Source of the DNA: Streptomyces cathayae
Lineage (GTDB): Bacteria; Actinomycetota; Actinomycetes; Streptomycetales; Streptomycetaceae
Direction: 5' to 3'
Assembly: GCF_029760955.1 (NCBI RefSeq)
Contig: NZ_CP121682.1
Location: 6,838,501-6,902,500 of the forward strand
Length of the DNA stretch: 64,000 nucleotides
Shown: positions 59,179 to 64,000 of the stretch, piece after piece
Numbering within the stretch: the stretch's first letter is position 1
Layout: every line of letters starts with the position of its first letter
Translations under genes and position numbers: made by a program
Notes under the pieces: model-generated
The model's input: only the letters and a program-made list of their open reading frames with translations
Database searches by the model: none
Told to the model about the DNA's origin: nothing

Positions 59179-59966
59179 CCAGTACGCACGGTGAGCACGC
59201 CGGGCCCGCCCGCGCCGACGCCATCGACGTGCTGGTGGTCGACGACGACTTCATGGTGGCCCGTGTACACCGCGCCTTCGTCGACCGCCTCGAGGCGTTC
59301 CGGGTGGTCGGCGTCGCCGGCACCGGTGAGCAGGCCGTCGCCGCGGTGGACGAACTCCGTCCCGGTCTGGTGCTGCTCGACCTGTACCTGCCGGACCTGT
59401 TCGGCCTCGAGGTGATCCCCCGGCTGCGCAGCGCGGGGCACGACTGCGACGTGATGGTCGTCAGCGCCGCACGGGAGGCGGAGACGGTGCGCGGGGCGGT
59501 CCGGCACGGGGTCGTCGACTATCTGCTCAAGCCGTTCGAGTTCGAGGACCTGCGGGTCAGACTGGAGCGGTACGCCGGCCGGCGCGGTCGGCTGCTGGGC
59601 ACGGTCGTGCGTGGCCAGGCCGACGTGGACCGGGTGCTGGCCGGAGCGGCGGCGCCGGTCGTGGCGTCCGCGGCTCCGGTGCTGCCCAAGGGCATGAGCG
59701 TGGAGACCGCCGAACTGGTCGAACGCACCCTGCGCGAGGCCGACGGCACGCTGTCGGCCACCGAGTGCGCCGCCCTCACCGGCGTCTCCAGGGTCAGCGC
59801 CCGCCGCTACCTGGAACACTTCCACACCGTCGGCACGGCCGAGGTCTCGCTGCGGTACGGGGTCGCGGGACGGCCGGAACGCCGCTACCGGTTCGTCGGA
59901 CGGCCCCCGCGGCAGGCCGGCCGGCGGGCCGGCGAGGTCCGCCCGTGGGGCGGGGCACGGCTCTAG
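59175..59966 (+). CDS. Response regulator, CitB/DcuR family
   Basis: 263 residues from ATG 59175. The receiver has IDVLVVDDDFMVARVHRAFV (acidic pair), LVLLDLYLPDLFGLEVI (phosphorylated Asp), MVVSAARE and VVDYLLKPFEFEDLRVRLER (Lys). The output is the CitB-type winged helix: MSVETAELVERTLREADGTL, SATECAALTGVSRVSARRYL and EHFHTVGTAEVSLRYGVAGR-PERRY. In Streptomyces this kind of regulator controls tricarboxylate uptake, here the facing Tct operon. Its kinase partner is reduced to a stub, so it may be driven by another kinase or be inert. Confidence 0.92.
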   Translation: MTSTHGEHAGPARADAIDVLVVDDDFMVARVHRAFVDRLEAFRVVGVAGTGEQAVAAVDELRPGLVLLDLYLPDLFGLEVIPRLRSAGHDCDVMVVSAAREAETVRGAVRHGVVDYLLKPFEFEDLRVRLERYAGRRGRLLGTVVRGQADVDRVLAGAAAPVVASAAPVLPKGMSVETAELVERTLREADGTLSATECAALTGVSRVSARRYLEHFHTVGTAEVSLRYGVAGRPERRYRFVGRPPRQAGRRAGEVRPWGGARL

Positions 59967-59974
59967 GGGCTTTG

Positions 59975-60015
59975 GCCGGGGACCGGCGGGGGCCGGTGTT
60001 CAGCCTCCCCGGCCG
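59975..60015. terminator. Bidirectional hairpin after the response regulator
   Basis: GGCCGGGGA (59975-59983) pairs perfectly with TCCCCGGCC (60007-60015), with an inner CCGGC/GCCGG stem. It is between the convergent response regulator and PAP2 genes. Confidence 0.6.
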
Positions 60016-60019
60016 GCGG

Positions 60020-60691
60020 TCAACGGGTCCGGGGCGGGCGTGGCTTTCTGCTCCCGTACGAGGCGGGGAGGCGGGCGGACGCCAAGGCGAGGGCGGTGGC
60101 CGCGCTCACGATGCCGAGAACCGCACCGGCGGCGACGTCTCCCGGGTAGTGCACGCCCGTATGGATGCGTGAGTAGCCCACCGCGCCGGCCAGTGCGCCG
60201 AGCGGGCCGGAGGCCGCGGGCAGGACCGTACCGACGGCGGTGGCGAAGGCGACCGCCGAGGCGGTGTGCCCGGAGGGGAAGGAAGCCGAGGTGGGCATCG
60301 GGACATGCCGGTCCACGGTCACCCGGGCCGCCTCCCGGTCCGGCCGGTCCCTGCGGACCAGACGCTTGCCGAGCAGATTGGCCGACGCCGACGCCACGGC
60401 TATGGCCCCCACTCCGACGAGCGCGGCCCGGCGCTGCTGCGACCCGCCCAGAGCGAGGGCACCGGCGATGGCGAACGAGATCTTCGAATGGTCGGCCGCG
60501 TGCGAGAGGCGGCGCAGGGCCCGGTCGAGGGTGGGGGTGGGAGTGGCCGCCACCGCCGCGTACAGGGCGCCGTCCACGGCCCTGAGATCGCCGAGGACGG
60601 CGGACGCCACCCGGCGGAGTCCGTCGGCGGGCCGGGCGGGTGCGGTGAGCGGACGGGCACCGCCCTGGTCGGTGGTGGTCGGCTCGCTCAT
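60020..60691 (-). CDS. PAP2-family membrane phosphatase
   Basis: 223 residues from ATG 60691. A soluble N-terminal part of about 60 residues precedes a membrane domain with the PAP2 sites: KRLVRRDRPDREAAR, SASFPSGHTASAVAFATAVG (His-containing PSGH) and GYSRIHTGVHYPGDVAAGAVLG (SR-x5-H-x3-D). Unlike the PAP2 at 24 kb it has the exact SR..H..D block. Likely substrate is a polyprenyl or diacylglycerol pyrophosphate at the membrane. It stands alone after the response regulator terminator. Confidence 0.88.
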   Translation of the reverse strand: MSEPTTTDQGGARPLTAPARPADGLRRVASAVLGDLRAVDGALYAAVAATPTPTLDRALRRLSHAADHSKISFAIAGALALGGSQQRRAALVGVGAIAVASASANLLGKRLVRRDRPDREAARVTVDRHVPMPTSASFPSGHTASAVAFATAVGTVLPAASGPLGALAGAVGYSRIHTGVHYPGDVAAGAVLGIVSAATALALASARLPASYGSRKPRPPRTR

Positions 60692-60873
60692 TCGTCTCTC
60701 CCGCGGGGGCGTTGTGGAGGGGGGTCCACGGGTACGGGGCTCGCTGGGCGCGCCCGCACCCGCACCGTGGACCGGGGGTCACCAGGTGTCCACGGTACGC
60801 GTGGTCCACCCGGTGCGTCCCCGCGCCCCCGCCGCAGTCCGGCCGTCACACCCGTCCGGGTGACCGCCGCCGG

Positions 60874-63156
60874 TCAGGCCGCCCGGAAGGTGCGCAGCCG
60901 GAGGGAGTTGCCGACGACGAAGACCGAGGAGAAGGCCATCGCCGCCCCCGCGATCATCGGGTTGAGCAGGCCGGCCGCGGCGAGCGGCAGCGCGGCGACG
61001 TTGTAGGCGAAGGCCCAGAACAGGTTGGACCGGATCGTGCCGAGAGTGCGGCGGGCCAGCCGGATCGCGTCCGCCGCGGCCCGCAGGTCGCCCCGGACGA
61101 GGGTCAGGTCGCCGGCCTCGATGGCCGCGTCCGTGCCGGTGCCCATGGCCAGTCCGAGGTCGGCCTGGGCCAGCGCGGCCGCGTCGTTGACCCCGTCGCC
61201 GACCATCGCGACCGAGCGGCCCTCCGCCTGGAGGCGCTTGACGACATCCACCTTGTCCTGCGGCAGCACCTCGGCGATGACGTCCTCCGGCGCGATCCCG
61301 ACCTCGCGGGCGACGGTCCGGGCCACCGCCTCGTTGTCGCCGGTCAGCAGGACGGGCCTGAGGCCGAGCGCGCGCAGCCGGCGCACCGCCTCGGGGCTGG
61401 TCTCCTTCACGGCGTCGGCGATCTCCAGCACCGCGCGCGCCTCGCCGTCCCAGGCCACCGTGACGGCGGTGCGCCCGGCCGCCTGGGCCGACTCCAGGAC
61501 CCGCGCCAGCTCGGCCGGCAGCTTCAGTTCCCCCTGCGTCAGCAGCTGTTCCCGGCCGACGAGCACCGCACGGCCCTCCACGACACCCTGGACGCCGAGT
61601 CCGGGCACGTTGCCGAACTCCTCGGGGGAGGGCAGCGTGCCCAGCTTCTCCCGGGCGCCGTCGGCGACGGCACGGGCGATCGGGTGCTCGGAGGAGTGCT
61701 CCAGGGCGCCGGCCAGCCTCAGCACGTCGGCCTCGTCGGTACCTTCGGCCGGGTGCACGGCGAGCAGGGTCATCCGGCCGGTGGTGACCGTGCCGGTCTT
61801 GTCGAGCACCACGGTGTCGACGCGGCGGGTGGTCTCCAGGACCTCCGGGCCCTTGATGAGGATGCCGAGCTGCGCGCCGCGCCCGGTGCCGACCATCAGC
61901 GCGGTCGGCGTGGCGAGGCCGAGGGCACACGGGCAGGCGATGATCAGTACGGCCACGGCGGCGGTGAACGCGGCGGTCAGCCCGGCGCCGTTGCCCAGCC
62001 AGAAGCCCAGCGTGCCCAGGGCCAGCGCGATCACGACCGGTACGAAGACCGCGGAGATCCGGTCCGCGAGCCGCTGCGCGGCGGCCTTCCCGTTCTGCGC
62101 GTCCTCCACCATCTTCGCCATCCGGGCGAGCTGGGTGTCGGAGCCGACCCGGGTGGCCTCCACGACGAGCCGTCCGCCCGCGTTGAGTGTGGCCCCGGTG
62201 ACCGCGTCCCCGGGGGCCACCTCCACCGGCGCGGACTCTCCGGTGAGCATGGAGACGTCCACCGCCGAAGTGCCCTCGGCGACTGTCCCGTCGGTCGCGA
62301 TCTTCTCGCCGGGGCGCACCAGGAAACGGTCACCGACCACCAGATCCTCGACGGGCACCGTCTCCTCGCGCCCGTCGGGCCGGAGCACGGTGACGTCCTT
62401 CGCGCCCAGTTCCATCAGCGCCCGCAGCGCCGCGCCCGCCTTCCGCTTGGCGCGCGCCTCGAAGTACCGCCCGGCCAGGATGAACGCGGTGACACCCGCG
62501 GCGGCCTCCAGATAGATGTTCCCGGCGCCGTCCGAACGGGCGATGGTCAGCTCGAAGGGGTGGGTCATGCCCGGGGTGCCGGCGGTGCCGAAGAAGAGCG
62601 CCCACAGCGACCACAGGAACGCCGCCGAGGTGCCGACCGAGACCAGCGTGTCCATGGTGGCCGCACCGTGCCGCGCGTTGGTGAACGCCGCCCGGTGGAA
62701 GGGCCACGCCGCGTACGTCACGACCGGTGCCGCCAGCGTCAGGGAAAGCCACTGCCAGTACTCGAACTGCAGGGCCGGGATCATCGCCATCGCGATGACG
62801 GGCACCGACAGCACCACGGCCGTGATCAACCGCTCCCGCAGCGACCGGAGCTCGTCGGGGGAGTCGGTGGAGCCGGAGGCGGCGGGTCCGTTCCCGCGCG
62901 CGGGCGGCGCGGGCTCCCGTGCCGTGTACCCGGTGGCCTCGACGGTGGCGATCAGGTCCTGGACGGTGACCGCACCGGCGTGCGACACCCGGGCCTTCTC
63001 AGTGGCGTAGTTGACCGTGGCGGTGACCCCGTCCATCCGGTTGAGTTTCTTCTCGACCCGCGCGGCGCAGGAGGCACAGGTCATCCCGCCGATGACCAGC
63101 TCCACCTCTTCCTGGGCCCCGGCCTCGGTCTCGGTGCCGGCTGTACGGACGGTCAT
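60874..63156 (-). CDS. copA: Heavy-metal translocating P1B-type ATPase, copper type
   Basis: 760 residues from ATG 63156. The N-terminal metal-binding domain has [16 protein letters not shown] (CxxC) near residue 25. Eight membrane helices, with CPC in [20 protein letters not shown] (metal path), TGES in [11 protein letters not shown], phosphorylation site [26 protein letters not shown], nucleotide-binding and [20 protein letters not shown]. The CPC with CASC marks Cu+ export or a related soft metal. CsoR-like boxes lie upstream. Facing it is the start of a His-tailed gene that looks truncated. Confidence 0.95.
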   Translation of the reverse strand: MTVRTAGTETEAGAQEEVELVIGGMTCASCAARVEKKLNRMDGVTATVNYATEKARVSHAGAVTVQDLIATVEATGYTAREPAPPARGNGPAASGSTDSPDELRSLRERLITAVVLSVPVIAMAMIPALQFEYWQWLSLTLAAPVVTYAAWPFHRAAFTNARHGAATMDTLVSVGTSAAFLWSLWALFFGTAGTPGMTHPFELTIARSDGAGNIYLEAAAGVTAFILAGRYFEARAKRKAGAALRALMELGAKDVTVLRPDGREETVPVEDLVVGDRFLVRPGEKIATDGTVAEGTSAVDVSMLTGESAPVEVAPGDAVTGATLNAGGRLVVEATRVGSDTQLARMAKMVEDAQNGKAAAQRLADRISAVFVPVVIALALGTLGFWLGNGAGLTAAFTAAVAVLIIACPCALGLATPTALMVGTGRGAQLGILIKGPEVLETTRRVDTVVLDKTGTVTTGRMTLLAVHPAEGTDEADVLRLAGALEHSSEHPIARAVADGAREKLGTLPSPEEFGNVPGLGVQGVVEGRAVLVGREQLLTQGELKLPAELARVLESAQAAGRTAVTVAWDGEARAVLEIADAVKETSPEAVRRLRALGLRPVLLTGDNEAVARTVAREVGIAPEDVIAEVLPQDKVDVVKRLQAEGRSVAMVGDGVNDAAALAQADLGLAMGTGTDAAIEAGDLTLVRGDLRAAADAIRLARRTLGTIRSNLFWAFAYNVAALPLAAAGLLNPMIAGAAMAFSSVFVVGNSLRLRTFRAA

Positions 63157-63244
63157 GAGCGCTCCTGGTGACGAGGGCCGGCCTGGACGTGCCCGGCCGC
63201 CGGTTGCAGTATACGGGCCGGGGGTATCCCTCCCGGTTTCAGGT

Positions 63245-63308
63245 ATACCCCTGGGAGGTATGCGGATTCAAGGGCCGACCGGACTTGATTGCGTACCCCC
63301 CAGGGGTA
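63245..63308. promoter_or_regulatory. CsoR-like copper operator boxes before copA
   Basis: TACCCC-CCA-GGGGTA (63294-63308) is a perfect palindrome, and ATACCCC-TGG-GAGGTAT (63245-63261) is a close one; TAC/ATACCCC..GGGGTAT is the shape of CsoR sites. A further GGGGTATCCC is at 63221. They lie between copA (start 63156) and the divergent small gene (start 63394), so both may be released by Cu+. Confidence 0.6.
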
Positions 63309-63393
63309 TGGTGAGGTGTGTGGGCACCGCCCCGGACCCGGGCCGGTGTCCGGTTCCGAGAGGATTCCGAGAGGATCCAGAGGAGGGGTGACC

Positions 63394-63567
63394 ATGCGTA
63401 CCGGAGTGAAGATCACCGCATTCGCCGCAGCCCTGGCCGTGACCTTCGGCACGGCCTACGGCGTCGGCCGGGTGCTGGACCCGGTCATCGCGGACAGCGC
63501 ACCCGCACCGGCGCACGACGGGAAACACGCCCCCGCGCCCCGCGAGGGCGCGGGCCACGGCCACTGA
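63394..63567 (+). CDS. Small exported His-rich protein, probably a truncated copper-resistance protein
   Basis: 57 residues from ATG 63394, with AGGAGGGG upstream. The N-terminus MRTGVKITAFAAALAVTFGT is a membrane anchor; the rest, DPVIADSAPAPAHDGKHAPA and ending GAGHGH, is His-rich. In other Streptomyces I remember the same N-terminus leading a protein of several hundred residues with a copper-binding domain after a His-rich linker. Here the frame ends at once and the GH15 gene starts three bases beyond on the other strand. So this may be a broken gene or a natural short variant. It faces copA across the CsoR-like boxes. Confidence 0.6.
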   Translation: MRTGVKITAFAAALAVTFGTAYGVGRVLDPVIADSAPAPAHDGKHAPAPREGAGHGH

Positions 63568-63570
63568 GGA

Positions 63571-64000
<430 letters not shown>

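Noticed and set aside
60712..63171. An 819-codon plus-strand open frame
   Set aside because: It is the antisense shadow of the P-type ATPase, whose own frame has all catalytic motifs.

Overview
The window is very GC-rich DNA with GTG/ATG starts, strong GGAGG-type ribosome sites and dense, tightly spaced genes. The gene set (DUF397/DUF5753 regulators, DUF5997, DUF6421, DUF6986, CbiX-like and class E/F sortase proteins, CebR- and DasR-type operators) points to a Streptomyces chromosome. I see about 58 protein genes that look intact or nearly so, two cut by the window ends, several broken genes, one TnpB-type element, and no tRNA, rRNA or CRISPR.

Layout. 1-4.1 kb: an MFS transporter (cut by the edge), a MerR regulator fused to sliding-clamp domains, and a solitary TnpB-like protein whose 3' end runs into the MerR promoter. 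4-8.7 kb: small regulatory and metabolic genes with visible decay (frameshifted HUMPS gene, acetyltransferase missing its N-terminus, ParA-like remnant) around a DUF397/XRE pair. 8.7-18.8 kb: HTH-less LysR domain protein, DUF4142, a lactonase behind a DasR-type site, CbiX-like protein, GlcNAc-kinase-like protein, uracil-DNA glycosylase, BNR-repeat protein, and an AidB-type acyl-CoA dehydrogenase divergent from a PaaX regulator across a long palindrome. 19-30 kb: pectate lyase, DUF305 lipoprotein and LVIVD protein, TetR, PAP2, M56 protease, and a FUSC-MarR operon. 30-39 kb: GDPD, a coupled DUF6421-SDR-threonine aldolase operon, a PlsC acyltransferase, thioredoxin and a frameshifted flavin reductase, then etfB-etfA.

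39-50 kb: nuclease-fold hydrolase, DUF6986, LacI regulator facing a ROK kinase, a kinase-Nudix fusion, M20 dipeptidase, a geranylgeranyl-reductase-type flavoprotein, and an F420-type oxidoreductase facing its likely TetR repressor. 50-64 kb: a secreted highly repetitive charged protein followed by a class E/F sortase, a CebR-type-controlled pair of plant-polysaccharide enzymes (CE3-like esterase and GH5 mannanase, both with CBM2), a tripartite tricarboxylate transporter operon facing a response regulator whose sensor kinase is reduced to a stub, a copper-type P-type ATPase with CsoR-like boxes, and the end of a GH15 gene.

Themes. Saprophytic carbohydrate use under CebR/DasR/LacI-type control, envelope and metal handling, and many divergent regulator-target pairs with readable palindromic operators. 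Several genes differ from their families by one base in G or C runs, so either local decay or sequence error must be considered. The strongest candidates for something undescribed are the repeat protein plus sortase, the MerR-clamp fusion, and the zinc-finger-less TnpB homologue beside it.
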